Shown here one piece after another: positions 48,919 to 63,299 of a stretch of 64,000 nucleotides of DNA. The notes beneath the pieces are model-generated. The model had not been told where the DNA came from and did no database searches. It saw nothing but the letters and a program-made list of their open reading frames with translations. The stretch comes from Panaeolus papilionaceus (Eukaryota > Basidiomycota > Agaricomycetes > Agaricales), in assembly GCA_015501605.1 (NCBI GenBank), contig JADNRZ010000002.1, positions 1,302,001-1,366,000 of the forward strand, in the 5' to 3' direction. The stretch's first letter is position 1; every line of letters starts with the position of its first letter. A program made the translations under genes and the position numbers.

Positions 48919-51202
48919 TTCCGACCACATTCACAATATACCTTACGAGTGTAATGCCAACGCCTATGACCATGACTATCCTCTTCGATTTCGATTTCGT
49001 GTATTGTATTTAATTCTGGAGTTCCTTCTTAACACTCTATTACAACGTGCCACAAAACTATTGGGCTTTTTGCGTCTGGATCTACCCCTCTTTTTTTTCT
49101 TAGATAGACCCCATTTTACGAATGTACAAATATTACAAGTTAGCATGTACAAGAGTAACTAAAAAATCGCCGTGTATATCCAAAAACGCTTTACACTTAT
49201 GCATGATTTTGACCTTGGTGTACTCAGAACGGTGCGCGACTGCAAACTCCATCTACGTGCCCTTTACGCGACGCGTGCAATGACGCCAGGTATAAAGTAT
49301 AAAAAGACTGTTGCGGGTAAGCATTGAGATTGTTACCACAGTTTATGAAAAGGGCCCCACGAGCGTGCGCTTTTGAGTGTTATTTCTAGTCTTGAACATG
49401 ACTGCCAAGAGCTAACACTTCGCAAGGACATAACATTTTTAGGTTTACAAGTACGTGAGTGTTATTCGATTCGAATTTCGAAAACAGTAAAGGCGAGGAC
49501 ATTCCCAAACCACACGAGCAAGTTTGGGGGTATTCCGGCGCGAGAATCCCTTGCATGTGTTCCTGTTGCGGTGGATAACGGCCTCCATCTTACCACGAAA
49601 GCTCGGTTCGATACTCCATTGGCAGCACATCAGTAGGAAGAGATATTGTCCTGCCTCCGAGTCAGAATCGGAAGAACATTTCGGAAGCAAAACTGGAATG
49701 AACGTTTTGTCATTCAACGGACTCCGCCACTGACGCCGGCTTGATTTCATTTCGGAAAGATACACCCAACGTCGAGAATAACAATAAGGGAGATAATCGT
49801 TATCAACATCGTATCTAAATCATCTGAAGACCGCAGAGGTGGGAAGAGCAGCGTCACGATGACGTTCAGCGCTCCCATGTAGATTTCCAATGACCCAAAC
49901 GTACTAATTTTACAGAAAGGCTGTTCACCTGCTTGGAGAAAAGACAGATCTATTTTCCATAAACCGCCAGGAAAAGCTCTCATTGACCGTAGCCTTTCAC
50001 TGGTATTCGTGTTATCTGGGGTGATTCGAAAGGATTACTGTGCCCGCGCGACTGCCTTGTACGAGTGCTGTTTACTCTAGTTATTCTAGGGCACCAACCT
50101 AGAGAATCTGCTGTATTCCCTATCATCCGTGGAGATTACAGGAACAACAAATGTGTCGTTCGAATGTCGAACGCGACAGTGTTACCGGTCGATCAGGTTT
50201 CGAACACGTATCGAGTGATTCAATAGATACTTTTGCAGTGCCCCGTCGGAACCGCATGGCCCGATGCTGTCGTCGCTGTACGAAGACCGATCGATGGTGT
50301 TATGTGTGGTAGATCGTTTCTCTGTGTTATCAATAGGGAGACGATTAGCGATGAAGGGGATGTCAGCTCGGAGACATTGGAAATACTGTAACCCATCCTC
50401 GGCGATGATAAAGGCGATTATATTTTTATTCAGAGGACCCTTGCGACTCCAGATTAAACTACCACAAAGCGCGTGCCTTTGGTCGCTTTGATTCAGAGGC
50501 AGCGAACCCAATGGATGAGTAGCGATGGGTATGTAGACCTCATGCCGCCTCCTCAGTACTCACAGAGACGAGAGAATCGCTACTCAACTTCTGCTTAATG
50601 TTATTTTTACACAAGTCTGCGCAGATAGGGTAAATGAAGAATTTGTCGCGGTTATACAATTCCTCGGCCATGATGCACGAGATGATTTTAGCAGCAAAGT
50701 GTACCGAGGAGGTGAGATTGTTTCAATCAGGCGTGTCTACAAAATAAATCTTCGCAGAAAAAAGCTCAGACGAGGAATAGTATTTCCAACAATCAAGTGG
50801 GGTATTAATTGTTGGCTGCAGTAAGTAGCAGTAGTGATATTTTAGATGAGTATGATAGAGTCGTACTTAGTTGTACGACGTCATTTAAAGTGGAATTACT
50901 TGATTAGGAAGTTGAAACTGGTTGGCGGTTGAGAGGTGCATTAATTAAGGCATTTGCCGGTTTCTGCTCATTACAACCTCATCGTAGTTGTCGTCGTTAG
51001 TGTCGAGTTCAGTAAATCTGGCGGACACTCTCCTGACTTTTAAAAACTATTGTCAAAAAAAGAAAAAGAAAAATTAACAGCCAAAACATTTCTAATCACA
51101 ACCATCATTGCTAACAAACCAATCAACTCAAACTCAAAACGACAAAACTCACTCGACTTCAATCTTCTTTTGTCTTTCTTATCCTGCTCCTCGTTTTAAA
51201 TT
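48919..51202. other. 2.3-kb stretch without a firmly supported gene
   Basis: No recognisable domain. One minus-strand frame (50182-50511, extendable upstream) looks protein-like but lacks a clean exon structure and is reported separately as a lead. The right end (about 51000-51200) is AT- and pyrimidine-rich and is the likely promoter and 5' UTR of the GCK-III kinase. Confidence 0.45.
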
Positions 51203-53448
<2,246 letters not shown>

Positions 53449-53847
53449 AGGCTAACTAGCTGGGTGCTCGTGGTGTCGGATATGGACTTTGTATAGGTGC
53501 TGTCGTGTTACTTGCTTCCCAAGCCTTATCGATTCTTTAATTCATTTGCTGCTTGTTAATCTTCTGTATATCAAGTCTACCTAGTATGACATCTAAATAA
53601 CATAAATGTATTGCTCTGCGCTTCTAATATGAATGAGGAATGAGACGACACCTTTCTATCATGCATGCGATTGAAAAGGCCAGCCCGACCAGTCCGGATA
53701 CAAAGGGTTAACGAACAACTGAGAAAGGACTTTCTTAAGCTCGGGCAGATTCCAAAAATATATGACTCGTATCATGCATAGTGCTTTTGTTTCAAGATTC
53801 ACTAGCGAAACAAATATATTACGTCTGATAGCAATGTCAAAAACAAA
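53449..53847. other. convergent 3' region of kinase and AP-3 delta genes
   Basis: About 400 bp between two converging stops; 3' UTRs and terminators presumably lie here. No gene seen. Confidence 0.5.
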
Positions 53848-56800
53848 TCAGGAGGCTTCTGTCCGTTTCTTCTTTCCTGTGGTCTTCTTCTTGGACCTTA
53901 CAACTTTGATGGGTTCAGGCGTAGGCGAGTCTACGGGCTCATCTGGAACCTCGTACGGCACGAAGGATGTTAGACGAGAAGGGGCGGGGGCTGTGAAGGA
54001 GTGCTTGACTTGGACGTCGATGGTGCGTCAGGCGTTGAGTTGTTTGATTTGAGAACGGCCCCTTGCGGCATTTCCCCATCCTTTTCGATCACGAAGGAGG
54101 CGGAGGATGCGAATGCTTGCGACCTTAGTACTGGGAATCTTGAGTCTTTGATTTCTGTTGGAACCAGATACATCAGCGAAAGATATCCCCACAGGGGTCA
54201 GTGTTTTGACTACCTGGCATGCCTTCAAGTCGCACTATGGGTATTGAATCGACATCCTCTGTTCGAGCAGCAGGTGGGTTGTCGTCGATGATATAGTAAG
54301 GGTCATCACGCAGCTGTGCGAGTCTTTCGGCCTTTCGCTGTCGATGGAGAATTCGCTAAGTGAATAGTAGATCATATTCCGCGATGAAGTAACCAACCTG
54401 TTCTCGCAATGCCTTTTCCTCTGGAGTCTCTTCCGTTTCAATAGGAGCCAGGGTCTCTACTTCGTATTCTTCTACCTCCTTGGTTTTCTTCTTCCTCTTC
54501 TTCCCATTTGTCGCTGTCTCTTTGCCTTTACTTGATTTCTTCTTTTTCTTCTTCTCTGTGGTGGCATCATCGGTAATAGGAGACTTGACCAGGGGAGGAG
54601 GCACTATCCACGCATCCAAATCGAGTCCTTCCGGAATAGGAACACTTGCTTGGGCACTTGACGCAACGGGGTTCAGTTCGTAGCTATCCAAAAGAGGTTG
54701 GATGAGGTAGAGGCTCTTTGGAAAATCAGTGTTTGCGTCCTGTTGATCTTCAAATCCTGATGGTGTTGCAGCAGGCAAAAAGGAGGATGATTGTAGGTGC
54801 TTTGGTTGATATGACTTCAAGTCAGCAAAGATGAATGCAAAGAGTTGTAGGACGTTTGCAGCCTGAAAGGGGTAATGTTCAACCAACATTCGAGTTTCCA
54901 TATTTCAATGAAATGTCCTACTCTTTCCTGTACTTCAATATCCTGACTACCACATAGATGACGAAGGCGCGTCATTATCACGTCTGCCATTTCTTTGACT
55001 TCGGCGAGATGTTCGTCTTCCCATCTCTGGCCCAAGTCGGCTGTCCAGTATCCATATATCTTCATCACAGCTTGAACGTACATGGCAAGAATGTCCGGCG
55101 ACAGTTTGATGGTCTCGGGGTCCATGAGATAAGGAATCAGTTTCTGAGGTTCCGCCAACTCCCTGAAAAATTCAAGTAATATGAACAAATGAACACGTAC
55201 ATATGGATGTATACATACTCGCAGTATTCTCCGCATATCCATGCGGCTGCCCAAAGAATTTCTGAGCAGCTGCCCTCTTCGGACGCGTTCTGTGTCAAAC
55301 TTGCATCGGTAATAAGGCTGTACATAACTTTGACAGCATATGGCCGGGCACCTCGTACTCTGCCTACAATGTCGACCAGTTGATCTCGAATATCTGCCCC
55401 AATATTGACGTTTGCCACATTGGCGAGGTCGACGAGCACCGAAATATACCATTCAAAGTTTCCAACATGCTCATAGGTGTTGAACGAGCCCATGGCTAAA
55501 ATTCTTTGCGCCAAAACAAGGCGGTATCCGGGTGATTGACTCGGGGAAATGACTGGTTTTGTCGGAGATGTGGGTGCAGTTGTGCTTTGAATGAGTGATT
55601 GAACGGCGGAAGGAGCAGCGTTCGACGAATCTTTGACCAAATGAGAGAGTAGCTGTTGAATTATTGATTGCAGATTGCTTCGGTTGACCTGGAAATCATT
55701 AAAATGAGGCCGGATTAAAAAAATTGGCAAAAACCTTACCATGGCAGATACAAGATCGAGAGCTCGCATCCGTATGCTAATGTCTTGGTCACTGACACTG
55801 CTTAGGATTGTGTCTTGATAGTCAGCGACAAGATACGGGTGTGAGGGGACAATTTTTGCCATTGCCAATAGCGCAATATATTTTACTGAAGAGGTTCGAT
55901 GTGAGTTTCATTTTCATTATAAGAAAGGTTTCCTACAATTTTGGTCAGCGTCTTCAATAAATGCTGCTAGTTTAGAGACGCAGAGCTTGGCGAGTGAATC
56001 CCCTTGCGTCCCATGTAGCATGCCGCCGGTAATGCATGTGTGGACACATTCATAGAGGAGAGATATGGCAGGTGTCGTCGATATTAGCTCTGTGATAGGT
56101 GATTGGAGTTTCTTGACTAATCTCGGTTCATGAGGAGACAAAGACCCAAACTAAAAGATGTTAGCGTTTAATGATACAAAGTGTGGAAGAAGTTGCGTAC
56201 CAACTTGATGATCTTGATTAGCATCCAGTTGTTTGTTGAGGACGTCATGAGGTGAAAAAGTTGCGGGGCTAATGAAAGGTACTCCTTAGGGTCCCTGCGA
56301 GCTAGTTCACATAAAACGTTGACAGTGGCCGCAACGACAGCTGTATTCTGGTTTAGTCCTTGAAACGAAAAAAATAAAAAGACGGGAGACACTCACCTTG
56401 GTCCGAATCTTCTAACTTTTCTTCCAATCTAGTGCGACCCGCCTGTACCGCCTCCGGATATTTCATCATTACTTTATACAGGGCTAGCACTGCACGTTTA
56501 CGGATGTGAGGCCGCGAGTGATTCAGCATTGCAACAAGTTCAGGGGTTAAATCACGACCAAGCTCGGCAGTGACGATATGAGATAGACCATTGAGGGTGA
56601 CAGCTATGTCTGCAGGCGTTGAGCTCAGATCCTAAGAAATCAACATCGCAGAAGCGGAGGCGAATGAATGGAGGTACCTTCTTCAAGAGATTAGTGGTCA
56701 ACATGAGGACATCGGTATCCTGTTCAAAGGACTGGGCTGCAGCAAGGTATCCCACACTCTTCAAGTGCACCTTTGCAGAAGACATGACTTCAACCACATG

Positions 56801-57053
56801 GAAGGCCGCCCAACTCATATCGTAGCCCAACATGTCAAGCTATTTCAACGAGCTACGTCAGACAACCTCGCGGAACGGATACCACGAAAGGACGCACATA
56901 TGTGAGTTTAAGAACCGCGCCCGCTTTAAGTTCCATGTCGTCGCTCTTGATCTCCTGACGAATCTCGTCTACAGCTTTGGCAATGAACTTGGCCTCATCT
57001 TTCTTGTTGGCGCGCAGACCACGAACGAGATCTTGTAAAGTGCGCTCCCACAT
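53848..57053 (-). CDS. APL5: AP-3 adaptor complex subunit delta
   Basis: Large subunit of AP-3, which sorts cargo from Golgi/endosomes directly to the vacuole. The start MWERTLQDLVRGLRANKKDE at 57053 is the highly conserved delta N-terminus. The adaptin trunk follows in many exons: DMELKAGAVLKLTY, LGYDMSWAAFHVVEVMSS, SVGYLAAAQSFEQDTDVL, HSRPHIRKRAVLALYKV, NTAVVAATVNVLCELARRD, NNWMLIKIIKLFGSLSPHEP, ISIRMRALDLVSAMV, AAWICGEYCEELAEPQKL. The hinge is Lys-rich (EKKKKKKSSKGKE and GKKRKKKTKEVEEYEV). The short ear-like tail ends near VVRSKKKTTGKKK. It lacks a long folded ear, as in other fungal deltas. Roughly a thousand residues by exon sum. Confidence 0.95.
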
Positions 57054-57673
57054 CGGTGGTAGCCCAGATCACCCGAATTCCTCTCTAAATTATAGCCTAC
57101 CCTGTGACTAGTCCTGAGCCTTGTAAGCCTGTAGATGGTTGAGACTGTGTTGAAATAGAATGTTAGCGATATGTACGCGATGGAAGGATACCAAGAAACA
57201 GCTTGAGACGATGTCATTAGGTGTCATCATGTGACGAAACAAGCGAGTTCTTGATGATCGTGAACTCTTTAAGTGGTGTGTTTAGCGCCATTAGATCGAA
57301 TACCCTTTAATAATTACATTCAATGAGGCTTGATAAGATGCTATTCTCCAAAAAATAGGCGCTTAAACTGTGGATTCCATATATTTTCTATTTCTTTGGG
57401 GACTAGTCTCAAAGATTTTGTTGACTCGGCATTCGCGGCACCCCAGGATAATATTATCTTGGATCGGCAAAGCTGTTTAGATGTACGTCAGGGTCAACCT
57501 CACTCCTCCACTGCGACTGTCTTCACGACGACGAGCATCCTTTCTTCATAACGACCATATTCCTCTCGAATATCTACCTTCTGCTCGTCTGAAAAGCTCT
57601 CTGGAAGAGTTTTTTTGACGGTGCGTTCTGGCAAACATAGTAATTCATTCAATCTCCTGTCTTTTCGTAGTGC
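57054..57673. other. divergent promoter of AP-3 delta and RhoGEF, with a possible 5' UTR intron
   Basis: About 620 bp. A consensus intron (57621-57670, GTGCGT..TTTTCGTAG, 50 nt) ends three bases before the RhoGEF ATG, so the RhoGEF transcript probably has a spliced 5' UTR. The sequence before it is open for some codons but contains no ATG in frame after a TAA. Confidence 0.45.
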
Positions 57674-59583
57674 ATGCTCTGGTCATTCAAAGCCTTAGCA
57701 ACGTTCGGCCATGAACGTCACCAGCAAAGTCCACTCCAGACGAAGAACATAGATCCTACTACATACCAGACACCGCCGCCACCTTTTCCACAAATTGTAG
57801 AAGAGGCTCTTCCACCCACTCTAACCCGGACATGTCTTTGTGGGTTCCAGCAAACGGATTATTGTCCATACTGTGAATACAACGAGTTACAGCCCCAAGC
57901 GTCTATCGATACACATGAAGCATCGGACGTGGTGCATACGGGGCCTTCCTTCTCGTTCCCGATATATGCGCCGATCGCCACACAACCCTCCAAATCTCGT
58001 CTCAACTTCAATAAACTTCGAAAATCAAGGCCTGATTATTCGCAGCTACGATATGGGTCTCCCTCAATGCCAGAGTCACAATTGCATTCTCCTAAGCCGG
58101 AATCCATCACTTCTACACACTCTCGAACGCCATTGTTGAACACAGCAATTTCCAACACCAACTACTTCCCACTCCCTCCCCAAAGAAGGACGACCAAGAA
58201 GCTGGAGAAGAGGGATAAAAGAATTCGTTCTGGTTCTCTTCCAAATCTGGCCTCCATCCCTTTTAGTAATCTCCCTGAACCCCAATTCGACCATGAAACT
58301 GCACCACATCCTCAGCCGCTGAAGAAAAAAGATATAATCAAATCCAAGTCATTTCTACGGGTAAGTCAACAGCCTGTCATGGATAAGCCTGTCACTTACA
58401 CATTTCCAGTCCAAGACGGCTCCCTCTGAACGTCCTCTACCTCCTCTGCCGAGTAGCATCGAAACGGATGCATTGGTTTCCCTTGCATGGACGGGTGAAG
58501 TAGCTTCACCGACCAGGAATACTGCCTTCTTCCTGGGTGAAGCCCAGGACTTGCCCCAAACGCCTACCAGTGAACCTACATCACCCCCGAGCGAGTCATC
58601 AGATTCCAACACTGCTGCAAGTCCTGTGCGCTCCATATTGCGCAGAAAAGACCCTTCGGCTACAAAGTTGATACTTGCTCAACCCCGACCCTGGACATTG
58701 GCGCTTGCGATAACGAATGACGGCATTACCGACGAAAAACTCGTTAGCGACTTGGAAGAGCTCAGGATTAAAAGTCGATCGGCCAATGAAAAGTTGGACC
58801 CTTTCCCTTTAGGTCTCGGTCCCCCTCCACAGTTCGCGTCACAGTTGTACGACTCTTTTAAAGAGTACCCATTGGAGGCAGGAGAGCAAGACGAGTTTCA
58901 GGATCAGTCGTGGAGTGTCGCGCGCCATGCTCTCTTGCTCTGCCGTGAGTTTGTTCGAACAGAGAGGCGGTATTTGCATTCCTTGCGCAAGTTGATCACA
59001 GGCGGAACTGTCTCCCCTCCATCATCTACAATGCTTTCCTATCTTCCCGCGCTTATCACGGCTAGCGAAACATTCTTGGAACTCATGGAAAAGAACCCCA
59101 GTGTGCAGGGTGTTTCGGAGGCGTTTTTGTCCAGCCAGACACGTCTGGAAGACGCCTTTGTTCAATGGTGCAGTGTGGTGGGTCAGTTTTTTGGTTCAGA
59201 TGATAGTGCGCAGGCCCCTTCGCGCACCAAGTCGCGATCAACGACTTCTTTGTACAGTCCAAACCCAGGGGAGGGGGGACTGTCAATTGTTATACCAGAA
59301 CCCAACAAAATCAGAAGAAACGCCAGGTCCAGGCCCAGTGTACGAGAGCTTGCTATTCAACCCACTCAACGAATTATCCGCTATGTATTATTATTCAAAG
59401 GTCTGTTGTCGAAAAATTATCATACCCATTTCCTATTAATATAAATTTGCAGAGCTTATCAGCTTCACACCTAGCACTGTCCCTTCATACGACATTGTCG
59501 AAAAGGCCTTGCAAGCCGCTCAACAAATTGCTCAAAAAGCTGACCAGGTTCAAATTCACGCTGAATTCGCTTTGCCACAATAG
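57674..59583 (+). CDS. DH-domain Rho guanine nucleotide exchange factor without PH domain
   Basis: Activates a Rho/Cdc42-type GTPase at the cell cortex. Three exons (57674-58360, 58410-59400, 59453-59583) give 602 residues in frame. The N-terminal two thirds are Ser/Pro-rich and disordered, with a Cys pair region (CLCGFQQTDYCPYCEY) that could bind a metal. The DH domain starts near residue 400: LLCREFVRTERRYLHSLRKL (conserved region 1), ALITASETFLELMEKNPSVQ, and VRELAIQPTQRIIRYVLLFK plus ELISFTP (conserved region 3). The protein stops soon after the last DH helix (ALQAAQQIAQKADQ), with no PH domain. Downstream sequence is AT-rich and non-coding, so the absence is not a missed exon that I can see. 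It converges with EXO84. Confidence 0.85.
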
Positions 59584-59878
59584 TTTCATTGCATTGTACG
59601 ATATACCACTCGCATGTTTTACATAGATTGCATTGTTCATTTAGGTGTCATTCCTGTAGCCTCTCGTCTTCTTGTACCTTCCACTATGTTTTTTTTATTA
59701 TCATGATGATCATATACATCATTCTTGGAAACGCGGTCATCATATTCGTAAATCATTCTATAGCCGCACTGTCATCAAATTAATGGTATTCAAGGTAATA
59801 AATACAACATCTTCCAACCGTGATATCCCGTGTAAGTATGTAACAAGCCCGAAAGGAAAAACAAATGGAAAAGCACAA

Positions 59879-62800
59879 TCAAATCATACCCTCACGCTGG
59901 GGAACAGCAACCGGGGTCCGTTGTCCCATCGCACTGCCGGGTCGGTTGGCGGAGCGAGGTGGCAGAGGCGCAGGGCTTCGGGGCGTTGGACTTGCCCTGG
60001 CCGACCGAGGTGGTCGCTCTCTGTACGAACCGGAATGCTCTGCCCCAGATTCAGATCCCTCTCTCTGGTAGCTGTCAGACCTGTCCCTCATGCGGTATGG
60101 TGTTGCACTGATTGGTTGTCGCGGAAGGGGAGATGCAAGCGGAACATTGGACATGGGGGCGGTGTTGGGGGTGCTTGACTGGGGCTGAACAGGTGTCCGA
60201 GATCGTAGCGATGAGGGAGGATATGGTGAACGAGCGTTCAATAGAGGAGCGTTGGAAGGGGTATTATCTCCAAGTCGGTTGGACATGTTCGTATAACCAG
60301 AGTTAACGCTTGCAGGTGATCTAAGATTTGCAGAAGAAGTCGAAGAGTATTCTGCCTCGTCTAAATTGAGCTGGGGTGGAGGAGGTGCAGGTGTTCTTGA
60401 TGATGATCCTCCAGGCAGAGGAGAACGTCGTCGATTGATAGGTGGTGGCGGAGCAGAAATCGTCGGAGGTGGGGGTGCTGGTGCCAAGCTGGGCTGCTGT
60501 TGCGGTTCCACTAATTTAGCAAGATTAGCCAACGACATTTCACTTTGCTTGGATAGTCTGTGGTCGCTGAATGCTATTTTTGAAGCAGTCTTTGGCTCTT
60601 CCTTAGGGTTTTCCACAAGTATCTCGTCTAATAGGTAGCGGAAATCAAGACCATACTCTTGAAGCAACTGGAATTTGAATGAGTAAGGTGTGCACCATCG
60701 CGAGTATCATGAGCCGAGCATACCTTTCGACTCTGCGTTTGACTGATCTGAATTGCTTCCTGTACGACCTTAGGATCGACATCCTTAGAGTATACCTGTT
60801 TCCTGAAGATCTTGCCATATTCATCTAACTGCTTCTTAGTCCATGCAATGAAAGCTGAGGAAGGGTCAGTCAGGCACCTGTCTCGGGCGGAAACTACTCA
60901 CAGCTTGCGACTTCGTTTTCCTTGAAACTTGCTAGGTACCAGTCTGCGGTATGCTTTATGCCTGTAAAATAAACGATCGAAAGTTCGCCAATATACGTCC
61001 CAATATGGCCTTCAAATCGAATCTTTCTCGTTAAACTCTTCAAAACCTGAGCGCGCATATCAAGGAAGGTGCTTCGGGCAGCAGCCCCCGCTTTCAAACG
61101 GTTGAGTAACGAAATTAAAGAAACTGCGCTCGTCTTCCTGACTGAAGGCAGAGAAAGAGACTGTAGCAGGGATGATATAAGCTGGCTCGTCAAAGGAGGG
61201 AGTTTCGTGGCAAGAAGAGGAGTAACAGCGATTTTTGCTTGGCCTGGTAGACAATAAGCTGAGGACAGGGATAGAAGACAAATGCATACCTTGCTCAACC
61301 AACTCAACGGCTTTTGTCCATTCCTTCAGCGCAATGGCGACGGTTAGATCATCAGCCCAGTCTCCCACCCAACGGGCGTCTCGCTCTGCTTTTTCTTTGG
61401 CATCAACTGTGACACCTGGTATCTCTCCACCTCTCTTCGCTAGATCAGCCATCCAATCTGGCACGGGCATGGCAGGAACAGGGGAGTTGCGCTACTGGAT
61501 CGCATCAGCAATGTTGTGTGGACTCGGAATGATTGACACTGACACCAGTGGTACTCGTGCCTGCCTGCCACAAGCTCTTTCGTCGTTCGTGTTCTCCCTC
61601 GCGTTCCTTGCGGCGCTTCTGAGACAGTTCTTCTGCCACTTGTCGGAATTGCGCTAGAAGGCTCTTCTTATCTGAAGGGCTTTCTGTGCGATATACATGG
61701 GTTTCCTTCCCGTGCCTAATCTTGAACACATTCGTCATGGCTAAGAATTATCAGTCAAGGAAAGGAAAGAATATGCGATATGATAGGCTTACTTGCAGAA
61801 TCTTTGGTGTCCAGTACTAGCATCTCATTGAGCGGCCAACATTTCTCCGCTACAAGTTTGCCTTCGTTCACTGTTGAACCACTTCCATCTGTCGAGGGAC
61901 CTGCATTTCTTCTTCTCCTCTTTGCCACCAAAACAGCATCGTCTAATACAACAAATTTGACTTTGCCTGTAATTTTGTATGTTGCAGCGTTCAGGCTGAA
62001 GACACCTTCCATCTCTCCGACAACATGGCGACCCGGTGTAGTTGGAACGAATTTGGAGGCACCTTCGATTGATGCGTGAAGGTTCTGCATTTGATTGAAA
62101 TAGAGAACACGTAAATCTGCCACTGAAGAGCGTTTGTAGGTCGAGAGAGTTGATGAGGATATAGATGTAGGATCAGGGATGTGCAAGGTGGAGGGCATGG
62201 ATTTATACTCTGATAGCAAGTCTTTCAGCTCGATCATTTCGTTCTCCAGGACGGAGATTTCTTTCGAAATGAGCACGAATTCAGCATAACTAGAGAGACA
62301 ATGATGAGTGGTGGTGGTGACACTATTTACGATGAAAGTCACCCACTTTTTGAATACGCTACGCTGGAGCTCGGAAGCCGTGTCGTTGATTGCGTTGCGG
62401 AGGGACGACTGCAAAGACTTGAGTTCGCTCTCGGTAGAATTGGCCAGTTTGAGCTTGAGATCTGGTGAATGGGTAAAGACATGTTTAACGCGTTATAAGA
62501 TGTATCTCATTCGTACATGCTGCTGGGTCAAAATCTTCAGCGTTGAGCATCTTTCTGTCATCTGCGACAGCTTTTGGGTCATCCCTGGTTGCGGTACGAT
62601 CACGAACATCTTCATCACCGTCTCTAATGAGAGAAGCTGACTGTTGACCTGCAGGAATAAGACCTGCTATCGAAGGAATAGGAGGTGCACCTTCTAGCTG
62701 AGTTGGACTGGATATATCTGCATAACGCATTGACATTCGTTTCTTGATTTTATCATCTATACTCTTCTTCCCCTTGTTATCTCTTGGCAGAGGTGCATTT

Positions 62801-62880
62801 CCCTTTAATAATTTAGTTGACGGAGAACGCTCAGCCTTTTTAGGGGCCACAGAAGGCCGTGAGCGGAGTGAAGTCTCCAT
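59879..62880 (-). CDS. EXO84: exocyst complex subunit EXO84
   Basis: Tethers secretory vesicles to the plasma membrane at growing tips. Start METSLRSRPSVAPKKAERS at 62880. The N-terminal region is basic and disordered. A coiled-coil block follows (YAEFVLISKEISVLENEM, IELKDLLSEYKSMPSTL). Next is the PH-like Exo84 domain (VGEMEGVFSLNAATYKITG, VKFVVLDDAVLVAKRR, FKIRHGKETHVYRTESP, QFRQVAEELSQKRRKERE) and helical C-terminal bundles (WVGDWADDLTVAIALKEW, RSTFLDMRAQVLKSLTRK, IGELSIVYFTGIKHTADWYL). The last exon (59879-60667) has LDFRYLLDEILVENP, then an unusually long Pro/Ser/Arg-rich tail of about 200 residues, which yeast Exo84 lacks. Several introns of normal size. Confidence 0.93.
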
Positions 62881-63299
62881 GAGATATTATAACCAAGTAA
62901 GTAGTCAGAGGAACAAGTCAGATAGGAACACAAGACTTGGTTGGGCTATTGAATATGTCACATATGACGCTTGGTCACACACGACTTGACCGAACAAGTT
63001 GAATTGTGGTGCCGTACTGCTACAATGCTTTTGAACTCGAACCGCTTTGTTAAATTATTTTCAAGAAAAAAGTCAGTTTTAAACCTTTGAAATTCAAAGA
63101 GATTTAAATTTCAGAAATTGTAACAAATTGTTACAATTGAATATTGATAGCGTCGGTCATTACTAGCCTGCGAACTAATTCATCAAGAGTCGCCGGTCAG
63201 TCCTCGATCATACTTTTGTCTTCCTTTCTTCAATACCACCACCATAAATCAACCTCATTTCCTTAAATTTCAACAGATTAAAGTAATCTTTATACCTTG
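62881..63299. promoter_or_regulatory. divergent promoter of EXO84 and the SKT5-like gene
   Basis: About 420 bp, AT-rich, with TAAATT / TTTAAA palindromic stretches around 63045-63135 that include an inverted TTGTAACAAATTGTTACAA element. No known factor site can be named. Confidence 0.5.

Noticed and set aside
49610..49625. GGTTCGATACTCC, resembling a tRNA B-box
   Set aside because: No matching A-box or cloverleaf stems could be drawn around it.
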